Of a DNA stretch of 64,000 nt, positions 14,201 through 27,159 are shown piece after piece. The DNA is from Vespa crabro. Taxonomy: Eukaryota > Arthropoda > Insecta > Hymenoptera > Vespidae. Under the pieces are notes generated by a model, which ran no database searches, was not told the DNA's origin, and was given only the letters and a program-made list of their open reading frames with translations. Each line of letters opens with the position of its first letter. Positions within the stretch are counted from its first letter, which is position 1. A program made the translations under genes and the position numbers. The stretch covers positions 1-64,000 of the forward strand of contig NW_025813599.1 in the NCBI RefSeq assembly GCF_910589235.1, read 5' to 3'.

Positions 14201-16651
14201 TTGCATTTCATAAGATCAAACATCTATTTTATATTGGAATCAAAGTTTTTAACATTCTTTCATATCGTATATACGATTTTTCGCTCATATACGCGTATCG
14301 TCGAAAAACGAAAACTTGAAATCTCGTTCAATTTCAATGATTTTATATTCTATCGATGCAGAATAAAGAATATAACAAGAATATAACGTTTTTACTATGT
14401 TTAAATACGCGTTTTCATATGATAATTGTCGAAAAACGTAATCGACATACGCGAATTTCGGTATATGCGAAGATAAAATCGTGAAATCTTTAATAATACT
14501 TGTGCCACAGTTAGAAAAATGTTACCAATCGATTCAGAACATTGCATTTCATAAGATCAAACATCTATTTTATATTGGAATCAAAGTTTTTAACATTCTT
14601 TCATATCGTATATACGATTTTTCGCTCATATACGCGTATCGTCGAAAAACGAAAACTTGAAATCTCGTTCAATTTCAATGATTTTATATTCTATCGATGC
14701 AGAATAAAGAATATAACAAGAATATAACGTTTTTACTATGTTTAAATACGCGTTTTCATATGATAATTGTCGAAAAACGTAATCGACATACGCGAATTTC
14801 GGTATATGCGAAGATAAAATCGTGAAATCTTTAATAATACTTGTGCCACAGTTAGAGAAAATGTTACCAATCGATTCAGAACATTGCATTTCATAAGATC
14901 AAACATCTATTTTATATTGGAATCAAAGTTTTTAACATTCTTTCATATCGTATATACGATTTTTCGCTCATATACGCGTATCGTCGAAAAACGAAAACTT
15001 GAAATCTCGTTCAATTTCAATGATTTTATATTCTATCGATGCAGAATAAAGAATATAACAAGAATATAACGTTTTTACTATGTTTAAATACGCGTTTTCA
15101 TATGATAATTGTCGAAAAACGTAATCGACATACGCGAATTTCGGTATATGCGAAGATAAAATCGTGAAATCTTTAATAATACTTGTGCCACAGTTAGAAA
15201 AATGTTACCAATCGATTCAGAACATTGCATTTCATAAGATCAAACATCTATTTTATATTGGAATCAAAGTTTTTAACATTCTTTCATATCGTATATACGA
15301 TTTTTCGCTCATATACGCGTATCGTCGAAAAACGAAAACTTGAAATCTCGTTCAATTTCAATGATTTTATATTCTATCGATGCAGAATAAAGAATATAAC
15401 AAGAATATAACGTTTTTACTATGTTTAAATACGCGTTTTCATATGATAATTGTCGAAAAACGTAATCGACATACGCGAATTTCGGTATATGCGAAGATAA
15501 AATCGTGAAATCTTTAATAATACTTGTGCCACAGTTAGAAAAATGTTACCAATCGATTCAGAACATTGCATTTCATAAGATCAAACATCTATTTTATATT
15601 GGAATCAAAGTTTTTAACATTCTTTCATATCGTATATACGATTTTTCGCTCATATACGCGTATCGTCGAAAAACGAAAACTTGAAATCTCGTTCAATTTC
15701 AATGATTTTATATTCTATCGATGCAGAATAAAGAATATAACAAGAATATAACGTTTTTACTATGTTTAAATACGCGTTTTCATATGATAATTGTCGAAAA
15801 ACGTAATCGACATACGCGAATTTCGGTATATGCGAAGATAAAATCGTGAAATCTTTAATAATACTTGTGCCACAGTTAGAAAAATGTTACCAATCGATTC
15901 AGAACATTGCATTTCATAAGATCAAACATCTATTTTATATTGGAATCAAAGTTTTTAACATTCTTTCATATCGTATATACGATTTTTCGCTCATATACGC
16001 GTATCGTCGAAAAACGAAAACTTGAAATCTCGTTCAATTTCAATGATTTTATATTCTATCGATGCAGAATAAAGAATATAACAAGAATATAACGTTTTTA
16101 CTATGTTTAAATACGCGTTTTCATATGATAATTGTCGAAAAACGTAATCGACATACGCGAATTTCGGTATATGCGAAGATAAAATCGTGAAATCTTTAAT
16201 AATACTTGTGCCACAGTTAGAAAAATGTTACCAATCGATTCAGAACATTGCATTTCATAAGATCAAACATCTATTTTATATTGGAATCAAAGTTTTTAAC
16301 ATTCTTTCATATCGTATATACGATTTTTCGCTCATATACGCGTATCGTCGAAAAACGAAAACTTGAAATCTCGTTCAATTTCAATGATTTTATATTCTAT
16401 CGATGCAGAATAAAGAATATAACAAGAATATAACGTTTTTACTATGTTTAAATACGCGTTTTCATATGATAATTGTCGAAAAACGTAATCGACATACGCG
16501 AATTTCGGTATATGCGAAGATAAAATCGTGAAATCTTTAATAATACTTGTGCCACAGTTAGAAAAATGTTACCAATCGATTCAGAACATTGCATTTCATA
16601 AGATCAAACATCTATTTTATATTGGAATCAAAGTTTTTAACATTCTTTCAT

Positions 16652-16665
16652 ATCGTATATACGAT
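16652..16665. repeat. 14-bp perfect palindrome in every consensus monomer
   Basis: ATCGTATATACGAT equals its own reverse complement. It recurs once per 341 bp, for example at the same phase in the neighbouring monomers. Exceptions are rare: ATGCGAT near 48379 and 50425, ATTTACG near 58948, and ATAAACG near 4723. It could extrude as a short cruciform or act as a dimeric protein site. No function is shown. Confidence 0.9.
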
Positions 16666-16676
16666 TTTTCGCTCAT

Positions 16677-16686
16677 ATACGCGTAT
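16677..16686. repeat. 10-bp palindrome ATACGCGTAT
   Basis: This perfect dyad lies 11 bp after the 14-bp palindrome and runs directly into GTCGAAAAACG. It is a local hotspot for change. Variants include ATAAGCG (near 22136, 28957 and 33050), ACGCATATCG (near 30323, 34416 and 42944), ATTCGCG (near 51807 and 52830) and a four-base cluster at 44307-44312. Confidence 0.85.
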
Positions 16687-16753
16687 CGTCGAAAAACGAA
16701 AACTTGAAATCTCGTTCAATTTCAATGATTTTATATTCTATCGATGCAGAATA

Positions 16754-16775
16754 AAGAATATAACAAGAATATAAC
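16754..16775 (+). repeat. 11-bp tandem duplication inside the monomer
   Basis: AAGAATATAAC occurs twice back to back at 16754-16764 and 16765-16775, and in nearly every other monomer at the same phase. This is a small microduplication fixed before the array expanded. Single changes in one copy, such as AAAAAATATAAC near 30393, break the symmetry in a few monomers. Confidence 0.9.
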
Positions 16776-16814
16776 GTTTTTACTATGTTTAAATACGCGT
16801 TTTCATATGATAAT

Positions 16815-16835
16815 TGTCGAAAAACGTAATCGACA
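16815..16835. repeat. Inverted repeat TGTCGA/TCGACA
   Basis: TGTCGA at 16815-16820 and TCGACA at 16830-16835 are reverse complements separated by a 9-base loop (AAAACGTAA). The loop and left arm include the second GTCGAAAAACG of the monomer. The structure is repeated once per monomer. Several length variants fall here through an extra A in the GTCGAAAAACG tract. Confidence 0.85.
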
Positions 16836-16839
16836 TACG

Positions 16840-16860
16840 CGAATTTCGGTATATGCGAAG
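16840..16860 (+). promoter_or_regulatory. CGAA/TTCG/CGAA cluster with partial CENP-B-box match
   Basis: CGAA (16840-16843), TTCG (16845-16848) and CGAA (16856-16859) form two alternative overlapping inverted repeats. Against the mammalian CENP-B box pattern TTCGNNNNANNCGGG, positions 16845-16859 match 7 of the 9 fixed bases: TTCG, the central A and CG. The last two G's are A's here. The 7/9 score follows from the sequence. Binding by any CENP-B-like protein is speculative, and part of the match is explained by the palindromic TTCG/CGAA arms. Confidence 0.3.
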
Positions 16861-19800
16861 ATAAAATCGTGAAATCTTTAATAATACTTGTGCCACAGTT
16901 AGAAAAATGTTACCAATCGATTCAGAACATTGCATTTCATAAGATCAAACATCTATTTTATATTGGAATCAAAGTTTTTAACATTCTTTCATATCGTATA
17001 TACGATTTTTCGCTCATATACGCGTATCGTCGAAAAACGAAAACTTGAAATCTCGTTCAATTTCAATGATTTTATATTCTATCGATGCAGAATAAAGAAT
17101 ATAACAAGAATATAACGTTTTTACTATGTTTAAATACGCGTTTTCATATGATAATTGTCGAAAAACGTAATCGACATACGCGAATTTCGGTATATGCGAA
17201 GATAAAATCGTGAAATCTTTAATAATACTTGTGCCACAGTTAGAAAAATGTTACCAATCGATTCAGAACATTGCATTTCATAAGATCAAACATCTATTTT
17301 ATATTGGAATCAAAGTTTTTAACATTCTTTCATATCGTATATACGATTTTTCGCTCATATACGCGTATCGTCGAAAAACGAAAACTTGAAATCTCGTTCA
17401 ATTTCAATGATTTTATATTCTATCGATGCAGAATAAAGAATATAACAAGAATATAACGTTTTTACTATGTTTAAATACGCGTTTTCATATGATAATTGTC
17501 GAAAAACGTAATCGACATACGCGAATTTCGGTATATGCGAAGATAAAATCGTGAAATCTTTAATAATACTTGTGCCACAGTTAGAAAAATGTTACCAATC
17601 GATTCAGAACATTGCATTTCATAAGATCAAACATCTATTTTATATTGGAATCAAAGTTTTTAACATTCTTTCATATCGTATATACGATTTTTCGCTCATA
17701 TACGCGTATCGTCGAAAAACGAAAACTTGAAATCTCGTTCAATTTCATTGATTTTATATTCTATCGATGCAGAATAAAGAATATAACAAGAATATAACGT
17801 TTTTACTATGTTTTAATACGCGTTTTCATATGATAATTGTCGAAAAACGTAATCGACATACGCGAATTTCGGTATATGCGAAGATAAAATCGTGAAATCT
17901 TTAATAATACTTGTGCCACAGTTAGAAAAATGTTACCAATCGATTCAGAACATTGCATTTCATAAGATCAAACATCTATTTTATATTGGAATCAAAGTTT
18001 TTAACATTCTTTCATATCGTATATACGATTTTTCGCTCATATACGCGTATCGTCGAAAAACGAAAACTTGAAATCTCGTTCGATTTCAATGATTTTATAT
18101 TCTATCGATGCAGAATAAAGAATATAACAAGAATATAACGTTTTTACTATGTTTAAATACGCGTTTTCATATGATAATTGTCGAAAAACGTAATCGACAT
18201 ACGCGAATTTCGGTATATGCGAAGATAAAATCGTGAAATCTTTAATAATACTTGTGCCACAGTTAGAAAAATGTTACCAATCGATTCAGAACATTGCATT
18301 TCATAAGATCAAACATCTATTTTATATTGGAATCAAAGTTTTTAACATTCTTTCATATCGTATATACGATTTTTCGCTCATATACGCGTATCGTCGAAAA
18401 ACGAAAACTTGAAATCTCGTTCAATTTCAATGATTTTATATTCTATCGATGCAGAATAAAGAATATAACAAGAATATAACGTTTTTACTATGTTTAAATA
18501 CGCGTTTTCATATGATAATTGTCGAAAAACGTAATCGACATACGCGAATTTCGGTATATGCGAAGATAAAATCGTGAAATCTTTAATAATACTTGTGCCA
18601 CAGTTAGAAAAATGTTACCAATCGATTCAGAACATTGCATTTCATAAGATCAAACATCTATTTTATATTGGAATCAAAGTTTTTAACATTCTTTCATATC
18701 GTATATACGATTTTTCGCTCATATACGCGTATCGTCGAAAAACGAAAACTTGAAATCTCGTTCAATTTCAATGATTTTATATTCTATCGATGCAGAATAA
18801 AGAATATAACAAGAATATAACGTTTTTACTATGTTTAAATACGCGTTTTCATATGATAATTGTCGAAAAACGTAATCGACATACGCGCATTTCGGTATAT
18901 GCGAAGATAAAATCGTGAAATCTTTAATAATACTTGTGCCACAGTTAGAAAAATGTTACCAATCGATTCAGAACATTGCATTTCATAAGATCAAACATCT
19001 ATTTTATATTGGAATCAAAGTTTTTAACATTCTTTCATATCGTATATACGATTTTTCGCTCATATACGCGTATCGTCGAAAAACGAAAACTTGAAATCTC
19101 GTTCAATTTCAATGATTTTATATTCTATCGATGCAGAATAAAGAATATAACAAGAATATAACGTTTTTACTATGTTTAAATACGCGTTTTCATATGATAA
19201 TTGTCGAAAAACGTAATCGACATACGCGAATTTCGGTATATGCGAAGATAAAATCGTGAAATCTTTAATAATACTTGTGCCACAGTTAGAAAAATGTTAC
19301 CAATCGATTCAGAACATTGCATTTCATAAGATCAAACATCTATTTTATATTGGAATCAAAGTTTTTAACATTCTTTCATATCGTATATACGATTTTTCGC
19401 TCATATACGCGTATCGTCGAAAAACGAAAACTTGAAATCTCGTTCAATTTCAATGATTTTATATTCTATCGATGCAGAATAAAGAATATAACAAGAATAT
19501 AACGTTTTTACTATGTTTAAATACGCGTTTTCATATGATAATTGTCGAAAAACGTAATCGACATACGCGAATTTCGGTATATGCGAAGATAAAATCGTGA
19601 AATCTTTAATAATACTTGTGCCACAGTTAGAAAAATGTTACCAATCGATTCAGAACATTGCATTTCATAAGATCAAACATCTATTTTATATTGGAATCAA
19701 AGTTTTTAACATTCTTTCATATCGTATATACGATTTTTCGCTCATATACGCGTATCGTCGAAAAACGAAAACTTGAAATCTCGTTCAATTTCAATGATTT

Positions 19801-22800
19801 TATATTCTATCGATGCAGAATAAAGAATATAACAAGAATATAACGTTTTTACTATGTTTAAATACGCGTTTTCATATGATAATTGTCGAAAAACGTAATC
19901 GACATACGCGAATTTCGGTATATGCGAAGATAAAATCGTGAAATCTTTAATAATACTTGTGCCACAGTTAGAAAAATGTTACCAATCGATTCAGAACATT
20001 GCATTTCATAAGATCAAACATCTATTTTATATTGGAATCAAAGTTTTTAACATTCTTTCATATCGTATATACGATTTTTCGCTCATATACGCGTATCGTC
20101 GAAAAACGAAAACTTGAAATCTCGTTCAATTTCAATGATTTTATATTCTATCGATGCAGAATAAAGAATATAACAAGAATATAACGTTTTTACTATGTTT
20201 AAATACGCGTTTTCATATGATAATTGTCGAAAAACGTAATCGACATACGCGAATTTCGGTATATGCGAAGATAAAATCGTGAAATCTTTAATAATACTTG
20301 TGCCACAGTTAGAAAAATGTTACCAATCGATTCAGAACATTGCATTTCATAAGATCAAACATCTATTTTATATTGGAATCAAAGTTTTTAACATTCTTTC
20401 ATATCGTATATACGATTTTTCGCTCATATACGCGTATCGTCGAAAAACGAAAACTTGAAATCTCGTTCAATTTCAATGATTTTATATTCTATCGATGCAG
20501 AATAAAGAATATAACAAGAATATAACGTTTTTACTATGTTTAAATACGCGTTTTCATATGATAATTGTCGAAAAACGTAATCGACATACGCGAATTTCGG
20601 TATATGCGAAGATAAAATCGTGAAATCTTTAATAATACTTGTGCCACAGTTAGAAAAATGTTACCAATCGATTCAGAACATTGCATTTCATAAGATCAAA
20701 CATCTATTTTATATTGGAATCAAAGTTTTTAACATTCTTTCATATCGTATATACGATTTTTCGCTCATATACGCGTATCGTCGAAAAACGAAAACTTGAA
20801 ATCTCGTTCAATTTCAATGATTTTATATTCTATCGATGCAGAATAAAGAATATAACAAGAATATAACGTTTTTACTATGTTTAAATACGCGTTTTCATAT
20901 GATAATTGTCGAAAAACGTAATCGACATACGCGAATTTCGGTATATGCGAAGATAAAATCGTGAAATCTTTAATAATACTTGTGCCACAGTTAGAAAAAT
21001 GTTACCAATCGATTCAGAACATTGCATTTCATAAGATCAAACATCTATTTTATATTGGAATCAAAGTTTTTAACATTCTTTCATATCGTATATACGATTT
21101 TTCGCTCATATACGCGTATCGTCGAAAAACGAAAACTTGAAATCTCGTTCAATTTCAATGATTTTATATTCTATCGATGCAGAATAAAGAATATAACAAG
21201 AATATAACGTTTTTACTATGTTTAAATACGCGTTTTCATATGATAATTGTCGAAAAACGTAATCGACATACGCGAATTTCGGTATATGCGAAGATAAAAT
21301 CGTGAAATCTTTAATAATACTTGTGCCACAGTTAGAAAAATGTTACCAATCGATTCAGAACATTGCATTTCATAAGATCAAACATCTATTTTATATTGGA
21401 ATCAAAGTTTTTAACATTCTTTCATATCGTATATACGATTTTTCGCTCATATACGCGTATCGTCGAAAAACGAAAACTTGAAATCTCGTTCAATTTCAAT
21501 GATTTTATATTCTATCGTTGCAGAATAAAGAATATAACAAGAATATAACGTTTTTACTATGTTTAAATACGCGTTTTCATATGATAATTGTCGAAAAACG
21601 TAATCGACATACGCGAATTTCGGTATATGCGAAGATAAAATCGTGAAATCTTTAATAATACTTGTGCCACAGTTAGAAAAATGTTACCAATCGATTCAGA
21701 ACATTGCATTTCATAAGATCAAACATCTATTTTATATTGGAATCAAAGTTTTTAACATTCTTTCATATCGTATATACGATTTTTCGCTCATATACGCGTA
21801 TCGTCGAAAAACGAAAACTTGAAATCTCGTTCAATTTCAATGATTTTATATTCTATCGATGCAGAATAAAGAATATAACAAGAATATAACGTTTTTACTA
21901 TGTTTAAATACGCGTTTTCATATGATAATTGTCGAAAAACGTAATCGACATACGCGAATTTCGGTATATGCGAAGATAAAATCGTGAAATCTTTAATAAT
22001 ACTTGTGCCACAGTTAGAAAAATGTTACCAATCGATTCAGAACATTGCATTTCATAAGATCAAACATCTATTTTATATTGGAATCAAAGTTTTTAACATT
22101 CTTTCATATCGTATATACGATTTTTCGCTCATATAAGCGTATCGTCGAAAAACGAAAACTTGAAATCTCGTTCAATTTCAATGATTTTATATTCTATCGA
22201 TGCAGAATAAAGAATATAACAAGAATATAACGTTTTTACTATGTTTAAATACGCGTTTTCATATGATAATTGTCGAAAAACGTAATCGACATACGCGAAT
22301 TTCGGTATATGCGAAGATAAAATCGTGAAATCTTTAATAATACTTGTGCCACAGTTAGAAAAATGTTACCAATCGATTCAGAACATTGCATTTCATAAGA
22401 TCAAACATCTATTTTATATTGGAATCAAAGTTTTTAACATTCTTTCATATCGTATATACGATTTTTCGCTCATATACGCGTATCGTCGAAAAACGAAAAC
22501 TTGAAGTCTCGTTCAATTTCAATGATTTTATATTCTATCGTTGCAGAATAAAGAATATAACAAGAATATAACGTTTTTACTATGTTTAAATACGCGTTTT
22601 CATATGATAATTGTCGAAAAACGTAATCGACATACGCGAATTTCGGTATATGCGAAGATAAAATCGTGAAATCTTTAATAATACTTGTGCCACAGTTAGA
22701 AAAATGTTACCAATCGATTCAGAACATTGCATTTCATAAGATCAAACATCTATTTTATATTGGAATCAAAGTTTTTAACATTCTTTCATATCGTATATAC

Positions 22801-23947
22801 GATTTTTCGCTCATATACGCGTATCGTCGAAAAACGAAAACTTGAAATCTCGTTCAATTTCAATGATTTTATATTCTATCGATGCAGAATAAAGAATATA
22901 ACAAGAATATAACGTTTTTACTATGTTTAAATACGCGTTTTCATATGATAATTGTCGAAAAACGTAATCGACATACGCGAATTTCGGTATATGCGAAGAT
23001 AAAATCGTGAAATCTTTAATAATACTTGTGCCACAGTTAGAAAAATGTTACCAATCGATTCAGAACATTGCATTTCATAAGATCAAACATCTATTTTATA
23101 TTGGAATCAAAGTTTTTAACATTCTTTCATATCGTATATACGATTTTTCGCTCATATACGCGTATCGTCGAAAAACGAAAACTTGAAATCTCGTTCAATT
23201 TCAATGATTTTATATTCTATCGATGCAGAATAAAGAATATAACAAGAATATAACGTTTTTACTATGTTTAAATACGCGTTTTCATATGATAATTGTCGAA
23301 AAACGTAATCGACATACGCGAATTTCGGTATATGCGAAGATAAAATCGTGAAATCTTTAATAATACTTGTGCCACAGTTAGAAAAATGTTACCAATCGAT
23401 TCAGAACATTGCATTTCATAAGATCAAACATCTATTTTATATTGGAATCAAAGTTTTTAACATTCTTTCATATCGTATATACGATTTTTCGCTCATATAC
23501 GCGTATCGTCGAAAAACGAAAACTTGAAATCTCGTTCAATTTCAATGATTTTATATTCTATCGATGCAGAATAAAGAATATAACAAGAATATAACGTTTT
23601 TACTATGTTTAAATACGCGTTTTCATATGATAATTGTCGAAAAACGTAATCGACATACGCGAATTTCGGTATATGCGAAGATAAAATCGTGAAATCTTTA
23701 ATAATACTTGTGCCACAGTTAGAAAAATGTTACCAATCGATTCAGAACATTGCATTTCATAAGATCAAACATCTATTTTATATTGGAATCAAAGTTTTTA
23801 ACATTCTTTCATATCGTATATACGATTTTTCGCTCATATACGCGTATCGTCGAAAAACGAAAACTTGAAATCTCGTTCAATTTCAATGATTTTATATTCT
23901 ATCGATGCAGAATAAAGAATATAACAAGAATATAACGTTTTTACTAT

Positions 23948-24246
23948 TTTTAAATACGAGTTTTCATATGATAATTGTCGAAAAACGTAATCGACATACG
24001 CGAATTTCGGTATATGCGAAGATAAAATCGTGAAATCTTTAATAATACTTGTGCCACAGTTAGAAAAATGTTACCAATCGATTCAGAACATTGCATTTCA
24101 TAAGATCAAACATCTATTTTATATTGGAATCAAAGTTTTTAACATTCTTTCATATCGTATATACGATTTTTCGCTCATATACGCGTATCGTCGAAAAACG
24201 AAAACTTGAAATCTCGTTCAATTTCAATGATTTTATATTCTATCGT
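23948..24246 (+). repeat. Segment beta, copy 1
   Basis: Three linked variants mark this segment: ACTATTTTTAAATACGAG (T at 23948, A at 23959) followed by CTATCGTTGCAG (T at 24246). The same three occur at 38613-38911, exactly 14,665 bp away (43 monomers plus 2 bp). The shared block may be longer, but flanking monomers are consensus and cannot define the ends. Confidence 0.7.
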
Positions 24247-24981
24247 TGCAGAATAAAGAATATAACAAGAATATAACGTTTTTACTATGTTTAAATACGC
24301 GTTTTCATATGATAATTGTCGAAAAACGTAATCGACATACGCGAATTTCGGTATATGCGAAGATAAAATCGTGAAATCTTTAATAATACTTGTGCCACAG
24401 TTAGAAAAATGTTACCAATCGATTCAGAACATTGCATTTCATAAGATCAAACATCTATTTTATATTGGAATCAAAGTTTTTAACATTCTTTCATATCGTA
24501 TATACGATTTTTCGCTCATATACGCGTATCGTCGAAAAACGAAAACTTGAAATCTCGTTCAATTTCAATGATTTTATATTCTATCGATGCAGAATAAAGA
24601 ATATAACAAGAATATAACGTTTTTACTATGTTTAAATACGCGTTTTCATATGATAATTGTCGAAAAACGTAATCGACATACGCGAATTTCGGTATATGCG
24701 AAGATAAAATCGTGAAATCTTTAATAATACTTGTGCCACAGTTAGAAAAATGTTACCAATCGATTCAGAACATTGCATTTCATAAGATCAAACATCTATT
24801 TTATATTGGAATCAAAGTTTTTAACATTCTTTCATATCGTATATACGATTTTTCGATCATATACGCGTATCGTCGAAAAACGAAAACTTGAAATCTCGTT
24901 CAATTTCAATGATTTTATATTCTATCGATGCAGAATAAAGAATATAACAAGAATATAACGTTTTTACTATGTTTAAATACG

Positions 24982-25610
24982 AGTTTTCATATGATAATTG
25001 TCGAAAAACGTAATCGACATACGCGAATTTCGGTATATGCGATGATAAAATCGTGAAATCTTTAATAAAACTTGTGCCACAGTTAGAAAAATGTTACCAA
25101 TCGATTCAGAACATTGCATTTCATAAGATCAAACATCTATTTTATATTGGAATCAAAGTTTTTAACATTCTTTCATATCGTATATACGATTTTTCGCTCA
25201 TATACGCGTATCGTCGAAAAACGAAAACTTGAAATCTCGTTCAATTTCAATGATTTTATATTCTATCGATGCAGAATAAAGAATATAACAAGAATATAAC
25301 GTTTTTACTATGTTTAAATACGCGTTTTCATATGATAATTGTCGAAAAACGTAATCGACATACGCGAATTTCGGTATATGCGAAGATAAAATCGTGAAAT
25401 CTTTAATAAAACTTGTGCCACAGTTAGAAAAATGTTACCAATCGATTCAGAACATTGCATTTCATAAGATCAAACATCTATTTTATATTGGAATCAAAGT
25501 TTTTAACATTCTTTCATATCGTATATACGATTTTTCGCTCATATACGCGTATCGTCGAAAAACGAAAACTTGAAATCTCGTTCAATTTCAATGATTTTAT
25601 ATTCTATCGT
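24982..25610 (+). repeat. Segment gamma, copy 1
   Basis: Linked variants are ATACGAGTTTTC (A at 24982), TGCGATGATAAAATC (T at 25043), AATAAAACTTG near 25069 and at 25410, and CTATCGTTGCAG (T at 25610). All five recur with a constant 10,914-bp offset (32 monomers plus 2 bp) at 35896-36524. A block of at least two monomers was copied as a unit. Confidence 0.85.
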
Positions 25611-26136
25611 TGCAGAATAAAGAATATAACAAGAATATAACGTTTTTACTATGTTTAAATACGCGTTTTCATATGATAATTGTCGAAAAACGTAATCGAC
25701 ATACGCGAATTTCGGTATATGCGAAGATAAAATCGTGAAATCTTTAATAATACTTGTGCCACAGTTAGAAAAATGTTACCAATCGATTCAGAACATTGCA
25801 TTTCATAAGATCAAACATCTATTTTATATTGGAATCAAAGTTTTTAACATTCTTTCATATCGTATATACGATTTTTCGCTCATATACGCGTATCGTCGAA
25901 AAACGAAAACTTGAAATCTCGTTCAATTTCAATGATTTTATATTCTATCGATGCAGAATAAAGAATATAACAAGAATATAACGTTTTTACTATGTTTAAA
26001 TACGCGTTTTCATATGATAATTGTCGAAAAACGTAATCGACATACGCGAATTTCGGTATATGCGAAGATAAAATCGTGAAATCTTTAATAATACTTGTGC
26101 CACAGATAGAAAAATGTTACCAATCGATTCAGAACA

Positions 26137-26477
26137 TTGCATTTCATAAGATCAAACATCTATTTTATATTGGAATCAAAGTTATTAACATTCTTTCATA
26201 TCGTATATACGATTTTTCGCTCATATACGCGTATCGTCGAAAAAAGAAAACTTGAAATCTCGTTCGATTTCAATGATTTTATATTCTATCGATGCAGAAT
26301 AAAGAATATAACAAGAATATAACGTTTTTACTATGTTTAAATACGCGTTTTCATATGATAATTGTCGAAAAACGTAATCGACATACGCGAATTTCGGTAT
26401 ATGCGAAGATAAAATCGTGAAATCTTTAATAATACTTGTGCCACAGTTAGAAAAATGTTACCAATCGATTCAGAACA
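26137..26477 (+). repeat. Type delta monomer, copy 1
   Basis: The monomer carries AAAGTTATTAACATT near 26184, GTCGAAAAAAGAAAAC near 26245 and CGTTCGATTTC near 26265, preceded by CCACAGATAG near 26106. The same four-marker set occurs in monomers at 28524, 32617 and 40462. It is the first of four dispersed copies and lies 7 monomers before the second. Confidence 0.85.
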
Positions 26478-27159
26478 TTGCATTTCATAAGATCAAACAT
26501 CTATTTTATATTGGAATCAAAGTTTTTAACATTCTTTCATATCGTATATACGATTTTTCGCTCATATACGCGTATCGTCGAAAAACGAAAACTTGAAATC
26601 TCGTTCAATTTCAATGATTTTATATTCTATCGATGCAGAATAAAGAATATAACAAGAATATAACGTTTTTACTATGTTTAAATACGAGTTTTCATATGAT
26701 AATTGTCGAAAAACGTAATCGACATACGCGAATTTCGGTATATGCGAAGATAAAATCGTGAAATCTTTAATAATACTTGTGCCACAGTTAGAAAAATGTT
26801 ACCAATCGATTCAGAACATTGCATTTCATAAGATCAAACATCTATTTTATATTGGAATCAAAGTTTTTAACATTCTTTCATATCGTATATACGATTTTTC
26901 GCTCATATACGCGTATCGTCGAAAAACGAAAACTTGAAATCTCGTTCAATTTCAATGATTTTATATTCTATCGATGCAGAATAAAGAATATAACAAGAAT
27001 ATAACGTTTTTACTATGTTTAAATACGCGTTTTCATATGATAATTGTCGAAAAACGTAATCGACATACGCGAATTTCGGTATATGCGAAGATAAAATCGT
27101 GAAATCTTTAATAATACTTGTGCCACAGTTAGAAAAATGTTACCAATCGATTCAGAACA

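Larger units (their letters stand above)
16581..16921 (+). repeat. Representative consensus monomer
   Basis: I used this monomer as the reference for internal landmarks because it matches its neighbours exactly by eye. In order it holds a 14-bp palindrome at 16652-16665, a 10-bp palindrome at 16677-16686, a first GTCGAAAAACG at 16688, an 11-bp tandem repeat at 16754-16775, TCATATGA at 16803-16810, a second GTCGAAAAACG at 16816, an inverted repeat at 16815-16835, a CGAA/TTCG/CGAA cluster at 16840-16859, and AATCGATT at the join with the next monomer. It contains 22 CpG dinucleotides and three copies of ATACGCG. Confidence 0.9.
14884..21362 (+). repeat. Near-invariant homogenised block (19 monomers)
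   Basis: All 19 monomers are exactly 341 bp. I noticed only scattered private changes: T at 17748 (ATTTCATTG), T at 17814 (ATGTTTTAATACG), G at 18082 (TTCGATTTC) and C at 18888 (ACGCGCATTTC). Roughly 14.9-17.7 kb and 18.9-21.5 kb read as uninterrupted consensus. This is the lowest diversity in the window and suggests the most recently expanded or converted part of the array. Confidence 0.75.

Noticed and set aside
16652..16686. Bacterial promoter, operator or terminator reading of the dyads
   Set aside because: The context is a eukaryote-type satellite with no genes. The dyads have no GC-rich stem plus T-run beside any reading frame.
16754..16775. Telomeric or simple microsatellite DNA
   Set aside because: The 11-bp repeat occurs only twice per monomer, and no TTAGG- or TTAGGG-type runs are present.
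16581..16921. rDNA spacer or tRNA/5S-derived repeat
   Set aside because: I see no rRNA segment, tRNA cloverleaf, or convincing pol III A and B boxes in the monomer.
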